A stretch of 64,000 nt of DNA from Clostridium puniceum. GTDB lineage: Bacteria; Bacillota; Clostridia; Clostridiales; Clostridiaceae. A program made the position numbers and the translations under genes. Within the stretch, counting starts at the first letter, position 1. Each line of letters begins with the position of its first letter. The notes beneath the pieces were generated by a model, which saw only the letters and a program-made list of their open reading frames with translations, did not search any database and was not told where the DNA came from. Positions 46,456 through 54,889 of this stretch are shown here, piece by piece. The DNA lies in NCBI RefSeq assembly GCF_002006345.1, contig NZ_LZZM01000089.1:25286-89285 (forward strand), read 5' to 3'.

Positions 46456-47016
46456 TTAAATTAATTTCACAGAAACATTAAATCTAGATGGATTGTAATA
46501 TCCATCAATTATGTTCCAGCCTTTAAAATCTTCCTTGTTATAAAGTAAATGTTCTTCTCTGTGAGATACAACAGGTAAATCACCAATAAAAATTGCTTCC
46601 TTAGCAACTCTTTTTAATTCAGCAATTGCTTGTTTAGCGTATTCTTGATTTGGAAAATAATGAAATGCTCCAAAACAAAATACTTTATCAAAGGTTTTAT
46701 CTTTAAAAATTAAATTATTTGCTTCACCATGTAAAACTGAATTGTTAAGTATTTCTATGTGTTTTTTTACAAGAGAAGATGAATAATCAACTCCTACGTA
46801 GCTTGCACATTTTATATATTGAGCTAGTCCACCCGCACCACAAGCTACTTCTAATACACTATCAGTTTCTTTAATATCTAATTCTTCAATAATTTTTCTT
46901 GCTATTTCTTTTACATTAGCACAAGTATCTTCATAACCATCTAATACTTCTAAAGAATTAGTATTACCATTACCTTTTCTTTCCCAAACTTCTTTCCAAT
47001 AAGACATATCTTCCAT
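46456..47016 (-). CDS. SAM-dependent methyltransferase
   Basis: 186 residues, class I fold: motif I SVLEVACGAGGLAQYIK binds SAM, then VGVDYSSSLV (motif II) and FDKVFCFGAFHYFPN (motif III/IV). It begins MEDMSYWKEVWERKG, typical of small-molecule methyltransferases. AAGGAGAGAG before the start. The target is unknown. The 348-base upstream gap holds GAAC-rich repeats: TTGAAC at 47115-47120 and GTTCAA at 47138-47143 flank a possible minus-strand -10 (47124-47129). Confidence 0.85.
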   Translation of the reverse strand: MEDMSYWKEVWERKGNGNTNSLEVLDGYEDTCANVKEIARKIIEELDIKETDSVLEVACGAGGLAQYIKCASYVGVDYSSSLVKKHIEILNNSVLHGEANNLIFKDKTFDKVFCFGAFHYFPNQEYAKQAIAELKRVAKEAIFIGDLPVVSHREEHLLYNKEDFKGWNIIDGYYNPSRFNVSVKLI

Positions 47017-47114
47017 AATTCTCTCTCCTTCTAGTTTGTTATAAAACTTAAGAAAATAATATTTTATTTAAGTTAAACATTATTTTTAAGTGATCTTATT
47101 AATGAGTTCATTTA

Positions 47115-47143
47115 TTGAACGGTATTATAGTAACATGGTTCAA
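47115..47143 (-). promoter_or_regulatory. Possible operator of methyltransferase gene
   Basis: Inverted repeat TTGAAC-N17-GTTCAA surrounds TATAAT (minus strand). More TGAAC half-sites flank it (near 47105 and 47145). Could be a repressor site; no -35 with good spacing was found. The rest of 47017-47271 is empty. Confidence 0.35.
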
Positions 47144-47271
47144 TGTTCAGTACAATAAGTTCATAATATAAAATTTTTTTAATAATAATAAAATATAATT
47201 ATAGATCTAAGAGTATATATTTAAATTCTGCATTATTCGATTAATTTCATAAATGGTTAAGTAGAAAAATG

Positions 47272-47300
47272 TTGAAAAGTAAGAGAAAAGAAGGTATAAT
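47272..47300 (+). promoter_or_regulatory. Promoter of first AgrC-like gene
   Basis: TTGAAA (47272-47277), 17-base spacer, TATAAT (47295-47300). Very similar in sequence around it to the promoter at 48768-48796. Confidence 0.7.
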
Positions 47301-47364
47301 TTGGTTATAACTAGAAAAATAATATGAAAACAATAAAATGAGTTGAAAGGAGCGTTAATTTGAA

Positions 47365-48624
47365 TTGATTATTATAGATATAATAGCTTCAATATTTCAA
47401 TCAATAGCATTTGCTTATATAACAAATTATTGCGTAAGCAAAGAAGTAAAGAAAATAAAACTTGCGTTATTAACATTATCTTTTGTATTTATAGGTATGT
47501 TATTTACAGAAGTATTTGGAAATAACGGAGGAATGTCTATATTTATAACTCACATATTAGCAATTGCTGTAGTGGCGATATTTTATAAAAAAAATATCAT
47601 TAATGCATTAACATCTTATACAATAATTTATTCTATATTTGGAATATATACAATGATATTTGGAAATTTAATTTTTGAATATGTTAGTAAGATATTGCCA
47701 GTAGAGTATGTTAACCAAGAAATCATTTCTATAATTTATTTTCCTCAACTAATATTAATAGGTTTATGTTTCAAGTATAAAGAGAAGATAAAGCAAGTTC
47801 ACAAATTAATTATGATAGAAGGTTTCTCAGTGAGTGCTTTAATAATAAGTTTTGTATTGGATTTTATAATAACATTCTACATAGTTAGATTAGGAAAAGA
47901 CAATCAGTTATTAAAAAATGTTATATACTTAGTATTTTTTCTGTTCTTTATAGTAATTTTAATATACTTTTGGAAGGTTAAACAGAAATCTGATCAAATA
48001 TATAAATTAAATGAAGCTTTAGAAATTAAAAATAATGAACTTAGAAAAATTAAGCATGATTATGGTGCACAAATTTCATATTTGTATGGACTCTGTCTTA
48101 TGGGAAGATTTGATGATTTAAAAGTATCTTTAAAAAATATTATAAATAATAACGAAGCTACACCTACAGCGGTAGAAGTTACTAAAAATGAAAAATCATT
48201 ATTATCACTTGCTTTAAAGCCTGCTATAGAAAAAGGAATACATGTAATAATAGAGGAAAAATGTACTTTGAATTTAATAGATATGACTGAAATGGAATTT
48301 TATAGAGTTGTATCTAATATAGTAAATAATGCTATTAGTGCAATGAATGGGCAAGGAATAATAATTGTAAAGAGTTATGAGTATTTGGGAAGTGTGGTTA
48401 TCAAAATAGAAAATAATGGACCGAAAATAGAAGAATATCATCTAAAAGATATTTTCAAGATAGGATTTACAACTAAAGACAATACAGATAAAAGCCATGG
48501 ATATGGATTAAGCATTGTAAAAGAGCTTATTGAAAATTATAATGGTAAAATATATGTTAAAAGCACAGATGCTGCTACAGAATTTAAAATAGTTTTACCC
48601 ATAAAAAATGAAAAAGTAGTTTAA
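47365..48624 (+). CDS. AgrC-like sensor histidine kinase (first copy)
   Basis: 419 residues. Six or so hydrophobic segments (1-203) form the sensor; the GHKL-type kinase core follows. The phospho-acceptor is probably H231 in RKIKHDYGAQISYL; the N box is NIVNNAISAMN and the glycine-rich part HGYGLSIVKELIENYNGKI. The start is TTG at 47365; alignment with the paralogue at 49606 shows a one-base offset at the first TTG (47360), which runs into a stop. It would sense an autoinducing peptide. A hairpin terminator separates it from agrB. Confidence 0.85.
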   Translation: MIIIDIIASIFQSIAFAYITNYCVSKEVKKIKLALLTLSFVFIGMLFTEVFGNNGGMSIFITHILAIAVVAIFYKKNIINALTSYTIIYSIFGIYTMIFGNLIFEYVSKILPVEYVNQEIISIIYFPQLILIGLCFKYKEKIKQVHKLIMIEGFSVSALIISFVLDFIITFYIVRLGKDNQLLKNVIYLVFFLFFIVILIYFWKVKQKSDQIYKLNEALEIKNNELRKIKHDYGAQISYLYGLCLMGRFDDLKVSLKNIINNNEATPTAVEVTKNEKSLLSLALKPAIEKGIHVIIEEKCTLNLIDMTEMEFYRVVSNIVNNAISAMNGQGIIIVKSYEYLGSVVIKIENNGPKIEEYHLKDIFKIGFTTKDNTDKSHGYGLSIVKELIENYNGKIYVKSTDAATEFKIVLPIKNEKVV

Positions 48625-48629
48625 TAGAC

Positions 48630-48676
48630 AGAAGATATTCTTTGAATTATAAAAGAATATCTTCTTAATTTTTTTA
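48630..48676 (+). terminator. Terminator between first AgrC-like gene and agrB
   Basis: AGAAGATATTCTTT (48630-48643) pairs exactly with AAAGAATATCTTCT (48652-48665), then a long T-run. Confidence 0.88.
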
Positions 48677-48767
48677 TTTTTTAAAATGTATTAAATTGTA
48701 ATTTGATTAATGTAAGAAATTTATGAAGACAAATCTATACACAATGTGTCAGAAAAACATAAATATG

Positions 48768-48796
48768 TTGAAAATTAACAAAAAAAAGTATATAAT
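48768..48796 (+). promoter_or_regulatory. Promoter of agrB-agrD-agrC2
   Basis: TTGAAA (48768-48773), 17-base spacer, TATAAT (48791-48796). Shares ATGTTGAAAA and GTATAATTT context with the promoter at 47272. Confidence 0.75.
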
Positions 48797-48834
48797 TTTA
48801 TTTAATTAGAAAAATATATAAAAGAGTGATAAAA

Positions 48835-49389
48835 ATGGTAAAGAATGTTTCTAAAAAAATTATAAAAAGCATATCTGTAAGTGAAAAGTATAGTAAAGAT
48901 GAACTTGAAATAATGGAGTATGCTTTGGTGACTATTCTATTTGAGTCTATAAAAATGATTTCATTAATAATTATTTTTTCATTATTGGGATACTTTAAAG
49001 AGGTTATGATTATTGTAGGAATAATGTCTTTAGTTAAGCCATTTATTGGAGGATATCATGAAGAAACTCAAATTAAGTGTTTTATAGCCACAGTGCTATT
49101 GACAGCTGGAATATTGATTTTAAGCATGCAATGTAATATTAGTTTTATAAGTAATTGTATCTTAATTTTCCTAAGTGTATTTTGCATATGGAATCAAGCT
49201 CCAGTAATAAATTCTAAAATGCCAATTACGCGCCCCGAGCTTATAAATAGAAATAGAAATAGAGGTTTAAGTACTTCAATAGTGTTTGGATTAATATCTA
49301 TAATTTTATATTATTATAGTAATTATTATTCATTAATAACATGGACAATTCTATTTCAGGCTATACTAATGTTTAATAAAAAAGAATAA
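48835..49389 (+). CDS. agrB: AgrB-like peptide-processing protease
   Basis: 184 residues, membrane cysteine endopeptidase that trims AgrD and forms its ring. The catalytic pair is H75 and C82 (GGYHEETQIKC), seven residues apart as in staphylococcal AgrB. Hydrophobic segments follow (about 40-65, 83-105, 110-125, 145-175). ATG at 48835 is chosen because AAAGAG precedes it; the GTG at 48826 overlaps that site. The gene is followed by the small agrD-like gene at 49447. Confidence 0.88.
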   Translation: MVKNVSKKIIKSISVSEKYSKDELEIMEYALVTILFESIKMISLIIIFSLLGYFKEVMIIVGIMSLVKPFIGGYHEETQIKCFIATVLLTAGILILSMQCNISFISNCILIFLSVFCIWNQAPVINSKMPITRPELINRNRNRGLSTSIVFGLISIILYYYSNYYSLITWTILFQAILMFNKKE

Positions 49390-49446
49390 CTAATGAAGTT
49401 ATAGAAAATTTAAATTAAAACTAAAGGTTTAAGGGAGATGGATATT

Positions 49447-49572
49447 ATGATAAAAAAAATATTTGGTGAAATTTTAAAGAAAATATCAGATTCTATGATT
49501 ACATTAGCTCCAGCATCATATTGGGGAAGTGGCGTTGAAGAAATGCCTAAATCATTAAAAAACTTAAGATAA
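49447..49572 (+). CDS. agrD: AgrD-like autoinducer precursor with serine in place of cysteine
   Basis: 41 residues. The N-terminal amphipathic helix is MIKKIFGEILKKISDSM; the signal part is about TLAPASYWGSG; the conserved acidic C-terminal tail is VEEMPKSLKNLR. In most AgrD the ring residue is Cys; here no cysteine exists and Ser26 (SYWGS) is the only plausible acceptor, predicting a lactone instead of a thiolactone. AAGGGAG is nine bases before the ATG. It lies between agrB and the second kinase. Confidence 0.82.
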   Translation: MIKKIFGEILKKISDSMITLAPASYWGSGVEEMPKSLKNLR

Positions 49573-49605
49573 ATTAGAAAAAAATAGACTAGAGGGGGGC
49601 GTAAT

Positions 49606-50871
49606 TTGACATTGTTTGTTATAGATATAGTAACTTCAGTACTACAATCAATAATATTTTCGTATACAATATTTTATTGTGTAGAGGAAAAGAATAAAAT
49701 AACCAAAATAAATTCAGTATTTATGACGCTGCTTTTAGTGTTTATAGGACAATTTTTTACTGGTACTTTTGCTAATAATTTAGGTCCATGTATATTTTTA
49801 ACACATATCTTATCTTTAGCTATCATTGCATTATTTTACAGAAAAGATATTATAGGTGCAGTAACAAGCTATACATTAATTTATTCTATTTTAGGTTTAT
49901 ATTCTACTATATTCGGTAATTTGATTTTTGAATATGTTAAGGGAATTTTGTCAGTAAAATATATTAATTATGAGATAATTTTTATAGTATATTTGCCACA
50001 ATGCATATTTATATTTTTATGCTTCAAATATATTAAAAAGATAAAAGAAGTAGTTAAATTTATACAAAATGAAAAATTTTCTATAATGCTTTTTACAATG
50101 AGCTTTATTCTTGACTTTATAGTAACTTTTTATTTGATAACGTTAAGTGAAGAAAGTCAATTGTTAAAAAATATTATATATATTATATTCTTTATGTTTT
50201 TTCTAGTCATTTTGATTTACTTTTGGAAGGTACATAAAAAATCACAACAAATATATAAATTAAATGAAGCTTTGGAAATTAAAAATGGTCAACTTAGAAA
50301 AATTAAGCATGACTATGGAGCACAAATTTCCTATTTATATGGTCTTTGTCTTATGGAAAGATTTAATGATTTGAAAAAGTCTTTAAAAGATATTATAAAT
50401 AATAATGATTCGGTACCTACAGCTGTAGAAGTAACAGGAAATGAAGAATCATTATTGTCATTAGCTTTAAAACCTGCTATAGAAAAAGGAATACATGTAA
50501 TAATAGAAGAAAAGTGTGATTTTAGTTTAATAAATATGAGTGAAATGGAATTTTTTAGAGTCATATCTAATATAGTAAACAATGCAATTAAGGCTATGAA
50601 TGGTGAAGGCATAATAATTGCAAAAAGTTATGAATATTCAGGTAATGCAATAATCAAAATAGAAAACAATGGTCCTAAAATAGAAGAACACAATTTGGGA
50701 AAGATTTTTAAGGTAGGATTTACAACAAAGGATAATGTGGACAATAGTCATGGATTTGGACTAAGCATTGTTAAAGAATTAGTGGAAAACTATAATGGAA
50801 AGGTGTTAGTTAAAAGTTCGGATACTGCTACAGAATTTAAAATTGTTTTACCTATTAATAAGGATATATAA
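49606..50871 (+). CDS. AgrC-like sensor histidine kinase (second copy)
   Basis: 421 residues, same layout as the gene at 47365, with H235 in RKIKHDYGAQISYL, N box NIVNNAIKAMN and HGFGLSIVKELVENYNGKV. The kinase halves are nearly the same, the membrane halves more different. It begins with TTG, 34 bases after agrD, with AGGGGGG in front, so it is in one transcript with agrB and agrD. Divergence in the sensor suggests one kinase may read the local peptide and the other a different one, but that is a guess. Confidence 0.86.
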   Translation: MTLFVIDIVTSVLQSIIFSYTIFYCVEEKNKITKINSVFMTLLLVFIGQFFTGTFANNLGPCIFLTHILSLAIIALFYRKDIIGAVTSYTLIYSILGLYSTIFGNLIFEYVKGILSVKYINYEIIFIVYLPQCIFIFLCFKYIKKIKEVVKFIQNEKFSIMLFTMSFILDFIVTFYLITLSEESQLLKNIIYIIFFMFFLVILIYFWKVHKKSQQIYKLNEALEIKNGQLRKIKHDYGAQISYLYGLCLMERFNDLKKSLKDIINNNDSVPTAVEVTGNEESLLSLALKPAIEKGIHVIIEEKCDFSLINMSEMEFFRVISNIVNNAIKAMNGEGIIIAKSYEYSGNAIIKIENNGPKIEEHNLGKIFKVGFTTKDNVDNSHGFGLSIVKELVENYNGKVLVKSSDTATEFKIVLPINKDI

Positions 50872-50982
50872 ATAAGAGAGAAATAATTATATAAGATGAA
50901 ATATATATTTATTATAGAATAAGCTTCATACAAATAATATTAAAAAATTTATTATTACAAAACTTAATATAAAAACAACTTT

Positions 50983-51031
50983 AAGTAGTAAAAAAAATAT
51001 ATTTTATAAGTTTATTTACTGCTTATTTTTT
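50983..51031 (+). terminator. Terminator of agr-like operon
   Basis: AAGTAGTAAA (50983-50992) pairs with TTTACTGCTT (51015-51024), then a T-run. The 312-base gap 50872-51183 contains this and no gene; no response regulator follows. Confidence 0.65.
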
Positions 51032-51183
51032 ATGCAACTTAAAAGACAATAAATTAATTTAATATTTATACTGGAATATGAAAACATTGAAAAAATATAA
51101 AAATTATTTTAAAAATTCAGAATAATAGTGTAAACTATATATTGAAGTGATAAAACTTAAAATAATAAAAGGGGTGCTATAGC

Positions 51184-52074
51184 GTGTATAAAATAGTTAA
51201 CAAAAAGGAACTTACAGATAATATATTCTTAATGGACATAAAAGCTCCAAGAGTAGCAAAGTCTGCAAAACCTGGCCAATTCATTATTATAAAGAATAAT
51301 GAAAAAGGTGAAAGAATTCCGCTTACAATAGCGGATTATGATAAGGAAAATGGAACTGTTTCAATAGTTTTTCAAACTGTTGGAAAAGGAACGAAGGAAC
51401 TAGCTTCATATGAAGTTGGACAAGAGGTAGCAGACTTTGTCGGACCACTTGGACAACCAAGTGAGTTTATACATGAAGATTTAGAAGAATTAAAGAAAAG
51501 GAAACTTATATTTATTGCAGGTGGAGTTGGTGCAGCTCCAGTGTATCCACAAGTAAAATGGATGCACGAAAATGGTATAGACGTAGATGTTATTTTAGGA
51601 AGCAGAAACAAAGGTTTATTAATATATGAAGAAGAGCTTAAGGCAGTTTCAGGAAATCTTTATGTAACAACTGATGATGGTAGTTATGGTTTTAAAGGAA
51701 CAGGTTCTGATATGCTAAAAGACCTAGTTAACAATCAAGGTAAGAAATACGACCATGCTATTATTATCGGACCAATGATAATGATGAAATTTACTTCAAT
51801 GTTAACTAAAGAATTAGAAATTCCAACTACAGTAAGTTTAAATCCAATAATGGTTGATGGTACAGGCATGTGTGGTGCTTGTAGAGTAACTGTTGGTGGA
51901 GAAGTTAAATTTGCTTGTGTTGATGGACCAGAATTTGATGGACACTTAGTAAATTATGATGAATCAATGAGAAGACAAACTATGTATAAGACTGAAGAAG
52001 GAAAAGCTCAGTTAAAAGTAGAAGAAGGCAATACACATAGTCATGGTGGCTGCGGATGTGGAGGTAATGAATAA
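51184..52074 (+). CDS. nfnA: NADH-dependent ferredoxin:NADP oxidoreductase alpha subunit NfnA
   Basis: 296 residues. FAD/NAD-binding ferredoxin-reductase-like protein: PGQFIIIKNNEKGERIPLTI (FAD), FIAGGVGAAPVYPQVKWM (NAD), and the 2Fe-2S cysteines in MCGACRVTVGGEVKFACVDGPEF. It ends with a His/Gly/Cys-rich tail (SHGGCGCGG). With NfnB it bifurcates electrons, coupling NADH and ferredoxin oxidation to NADP reduction. GTG start with AAAAGGGG nine bases before. It overlaps nfnB by one base. Confidence 0.92.
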   Translation: MYKIVNKKELTDNIFLMDIKAPRVAKSAKPGQFIIIKNNEKGERIPLTIADYDKENGTVSIVFQTVGKGTKELASYEVGQEVADFVGPLGQPSEFIHEDLEELKKRKLIFIAGGVGAAPVYPQVKWMHENGIDVDVILGSRNKGLLIYEEELKAVSGNLYVTTDDGSYGFKGTGSDMLKDLVNNQGKKYDHAIIIGPMIMMKFTSMLTKELEIPTTVSLNPIMVDGTGMCGACRVTVGGEVKFACVDGPEFDGHLVNYDESMRRQTMYKTEEGKAQLKVEEGNTHSHGGCGCGGNE

Positions 52075-53468
52075 TGGATATGAATGAAAGATTAATTAGA
52101 ATTCCAGTAAGAGAACAAGATCCAAAAGTAAGAGCTACAAACTTTGAAGAAGTTTGTTTAGGATATAATGAAGAAGAAGCAACAAAAGAAGCAGCAAGAT
52201 GTTTAAATTGCAAGAATCCTAAATGTGTTGCTGGATGTCCTGTGTCTATTAACATTCCAGGCTTTATTTCATATGTTAAAGATGAAAATTTTGCGGAAGC
52301 AGCAAAAGAAATTTCAAAATATAGTTCACTTCCAGCTGTATGTGGTAGAGTTTGTCCGCAAGAAAAGCAGTGTGAAGGAAAATGTGTTTTAGGAATTAAG
52401 GGCGACTCAGTATCTATAGGTAAGCTTGAAAGATTTACAGCAGACTGGGCAGCAGAACATAAGGTTGATTTAAGTGCAACAGAACCTAAAAATGGAATTA
52501 AAGTTGCAGTTGTGGGAAGTGGTCCTGCAGGGCTCACTTGTGCTGGAGATTTAGCTAAAAAGGGATATGAGGTTACTATATTTGAAGCACTTCATAAAGC
52601 AGGTGGAGTTTTAGAATATGGTATTCCAGAATTCAGACTTCCTAAAGAAAAAGTTGTTAAAAATGAAGTTGAAAACATTAAGAAGCTTGGTGTTAAAATT
52701 GAAACTAATGTTATTATTGGAAGAACTATAACAATAGAAGAATTATTTGAACAAGAAAACTTTGAAGCGGTATTCATAGGTTCAGGAGCAGGTCTTCCAA
52801 GATTCATGGGAATACCAGGAGAAAATGCTAATGGAGTATCTTCTGCTAATGAATTTTTAACAAGAGTAAACTTAATGAAAGCAGCTGTAGAGGGGTATGA
52901 AACTCCAGTTAGAGCTGGAAATAAAGTTGCTGTAATTGGTGGCGGAAATGTTGCTATGGATGCTGCAAGAACTGCCTTAAGACTTGGAGCTGAAAGCCAT
53001 ATAGTTTATAGAAGAGGGGAATCTGAGCTTCCAGCAAGAGTTGAAGAAGTTCATCATGCTATGGAAGAAGGCGTGATTTTTGATGTATTAACTAACCCAA
53101 CAGAAATTTTAGTAGATGAAAAAGGCTGGGTTAAAGGAATGAAATGTGTAAGAATGGAACTTGGAGAACCAGATGCATCTGGAAGAAGAAGTCCAGTTGA
53201 AGTAGACGGTTCAGAATTTGTTATGGATGTAGATACAGTAATAATGTCTCTTGGAACATCACCCAATCCATTAATTTCATCAACAACTGAAGGTTTAGAA
53301 ATTAATAAGAGAAGATGTATAGTAGCAGAAGATGAAACAGGTCTGACTACAAAAGAAGGGGTTTATGCTGGTGGAGATGCAGTTACAGGAGCTGCAACAG
53401 TAATACTTGCCATGGGTGCTGGTAAAAAAGCTGCAAAGGCTATAGATGAATATTTACAATCAAAATAG
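52074..53468 (+). CDS. nfnB: NfnB (glutamate-synthase small-subunit-like)
   Basis: 464 residues. The N-terminal ferredoxin-like domain has CLNCKNPKCVAGCPVSINIPGF and CGRVCPQEKQCEGKCVLG for two 4Fe-4S clusters. FAD domain VAVVGSGPAGLTCAGDLA and NADPH domain VAVIGGGNVAMDAARTALRLGA follow. Such proteins are often named gltA; next to NfnA the bifurcating transhydrogenase is the better name. It balances NADPH with ferredoxin in clostridial fermentation. Starts within the nfnA stop (TAATG). Confidence 0.92.
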   Translation: MDMNERLIRIPVREQDPKVRATNFEEVCLGYNEEEATKEAARCLNCKNPKCVAGCPVSINIPGFISYVKDENFAEAAKEISKYSSLPAVCGRVCPQEKQCEGKCVLGIKGDSVSIGKLERFTADWAAEHKVDLSATEPKNGIKVAVVGSGPAGLTCAGDLAKKGYEVTIFEALHKAGGVLEYGIPEFRLPKEKVVKNEVENIKKLGVKIETNVIIGRTITIEELFEQENFEAVFIGSGAGLPRFMGIPGENANGVSSANEFLTRVNLMKAAVEGYETPVRAGNKVAVIGGGNVAMDAARTALRLGAESHIVYRRGESELPARVEEVHHAMEEGVIFDVLTNPTEILVDEKGWVKGMKCVRMELGEPDASGRRSPVEVDGSEFVMDVDTVIMSLGTSPNPLISSTTEGLEINKRRCIVAEDETGLTTKEGVYAGGDAVTGAATVILAMGAGKKAAKAIDEYLQSK

Positions 53469-53548
53469 AAGGTTGTATTCAGTAAAATATATGATCACAC
53501 AATAATGTAAATTATAAATAGATACTGTAATAAACATTTATTTTTAAG

Positions 53549-53596
53549 AAGTCAGGATTTTTTTAAGGAAACTTATTAAAATTCCTGACTTTTTTG
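53549..53596 (+). terminator. Terminator of nfnAB
   Basis: AAGTCAGGA (53549-53557) pairs with TCCTGACTT (53583-53591), then a T-run. Confidence 0.82.
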
Positions 53597-53750
53597 CAAG
53601 TTTCTTTTTTACTAAAACTAAATTTAAAAATTGCAAAGCCAACGGGTTAAGACTAAATCAAGAAATAGTTTGATTATTAATCATACAATGAAATTAATAA
53701 AGTTAAGAAATTATTAGTTTAAACAATAGAGAAAAATGAATTTATCAAAA

Positions 53751-53800
53751 AAGTGAATGAAAGTGAATGAAAATGAATGAATATGAATAAAAATGAATTA
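53751..53800. repeat. Five tandem 10-bp repeats
   Basis: AAGTGAATGA twice, then AAATGAATGA, ATATGAATAA and AAATGAATTA, exactly 10 bases apart. They end 15 bases before a promoter. One helical turn per repeat suggests curved DNA or a binding array; it may also be simple slippage. The rest of 53597-53750 is empty. Confidence 0.7.
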
Positions 53801-53815
53801 TTTTGAACGTTTTCT

Positions 53816-53844
53816 TTGACAAATAGAAAGTCATATAGTAAAAT
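53816..53844 (+). promoter_or_regulatory. Promoter of YczE-like gene
   Basis: TTGACA (53816-53821), 17-base spacer, TAAAAT (53839-53844). About 115 bases of untranslated leader follow. Confidence 0.7.
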
Positions 53845-53964
53845 AAATTTTAGCTTTGGTAAGATAATGCTTTGAAAGTTAGTAAAAAATAGTTGTTTAA
53901 ATTCATTGATACTTTACACAGTTTATAAGCAGCAATAAATCATAATAAAAAAGGATGAAATAAT

Positions 53965-54687
53965 ATGAACAAAGCAATAAACCTATTTAAAAGAATAATT
54001 TTATTTTTTATTGGAATGAGTATAATTCAATTTGGCGTAGCACTATTTTTAAAAACTAATATTGGTTCAGATCCGTTTACTGTATTTACTCAAGGATTAG
54101 CTTTAGCATTAAATAAGACAGGTTTAAAGAATTTTTCTTTAGTTAAATTAATAAGTGGAGCAAATGAAGTAACTCCAGGAGTTGCTAATATGATTATATT
54201 AGTTATATTGTTTATTGTAATAATTACAATTGAAAAGAGTCGTATAAAAATAGGGACTTTAATATGTGTTGTTGGAGTTGGTCCAATAATAGATTTAGGT
54301 GTGAGATTAGTTTCATATTTCCCTGTTGAATCTTATAATTATGTTGTAAAAGCATTATTAATAGCATTTGGATGTTTAATAATTGCAATAGGGTTTTCTG
54401 TTCTATCAGCAGCTAATATTGGTGTTGCACCAAACGATATTGTTCCATTTATAATACAAGATAAGACTAAAGTCGAATATCGTTGGGTTAGAATAGCTTT
54501 AGATGGTGCATTTTTAATTATAGGATTTATTATTTTAGGTGGAAAAGTTGGCATAGGTACAGTAATAGCCATGTTATCGACTGGTCCCTTCATACAATTC
54601 TGTCTTCCTTATGGAGAAAAGTTTGTAAATTTAATAGTAAACGAAAAAGAGAAGGATACAGAGGAAACTGCTACTGCTACTGCGTAA
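53965..54687 (+). CDS. YczE/YitT-type membrane protein
   Basis: 240 residues with five to six hydrophobic segments. Motifs GMSIIQFGVALFLKTNIGSDPFTVFTQGLA and SAANIGVAPNDIVPFII are typical of the YczE family (YitT-like). The molecular function is unknown; the Bacillus protein is linked to surfactin production. The C-terminus has a polar tail (KEKDTEETATATA). It is monocistronic, with its own promoter and terminator. Confidence 0.8.
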   Translation: MNKAINLFKRIILFFIGMSIIQFGVALFLKTNIGSDPFTVFTQGLALALNKTGLKNFSLVKLISGANEVTPGVANMIILVILFIVIITIEKSRIKIGTLICVVGVGPIIDLGVRLVSYFPVESYNYVVKALLIAFGCLIIAIGFSVLSAANIGVAPNDIVPFIIQDKTKVEYRWVRIALDGAFLIIGFIILGGKVGIGTVIAMLSTGPFIQFCLPYGEKFVNLIVNEKEKDTEETATATA

Positions 54688-54749
54688 TTAATTTATTTTT
54701 TCTCACATTAGATAAATTAATTTTAGTATAGATTTAGAATATATAGAAA

Positions 54750-54792
54750 TAACTGCTCAAGTAATTTGAAATTATTTGAGCAGTTATTTTTT
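54750..54792. terminator. Bidirectional terminator between YczE-like and amylase genes
   Basis: TAACTGCTCAA (54750-54760) pairs with TTGAGCAGTTA (54776-54786) and T residues follow. Confidence 0.85.
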
Positions 54793-54889
54793 ATTGGTAA
54801 AGAATTATGAGATCATATATAATAGAGAATTTTTCTAAAATATCTTTTATTATTCTAGCCAATTCTTTAATTTTGAAAAAATACTATAT

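Noticed and set aside
48724..48810. Small open frame between first AgrC-like gene and agrB considered as a second AgrD
   Set aside because: It lacks the acidic tail and a ribosome binding site and overlaps the promoter at 48768-48796.
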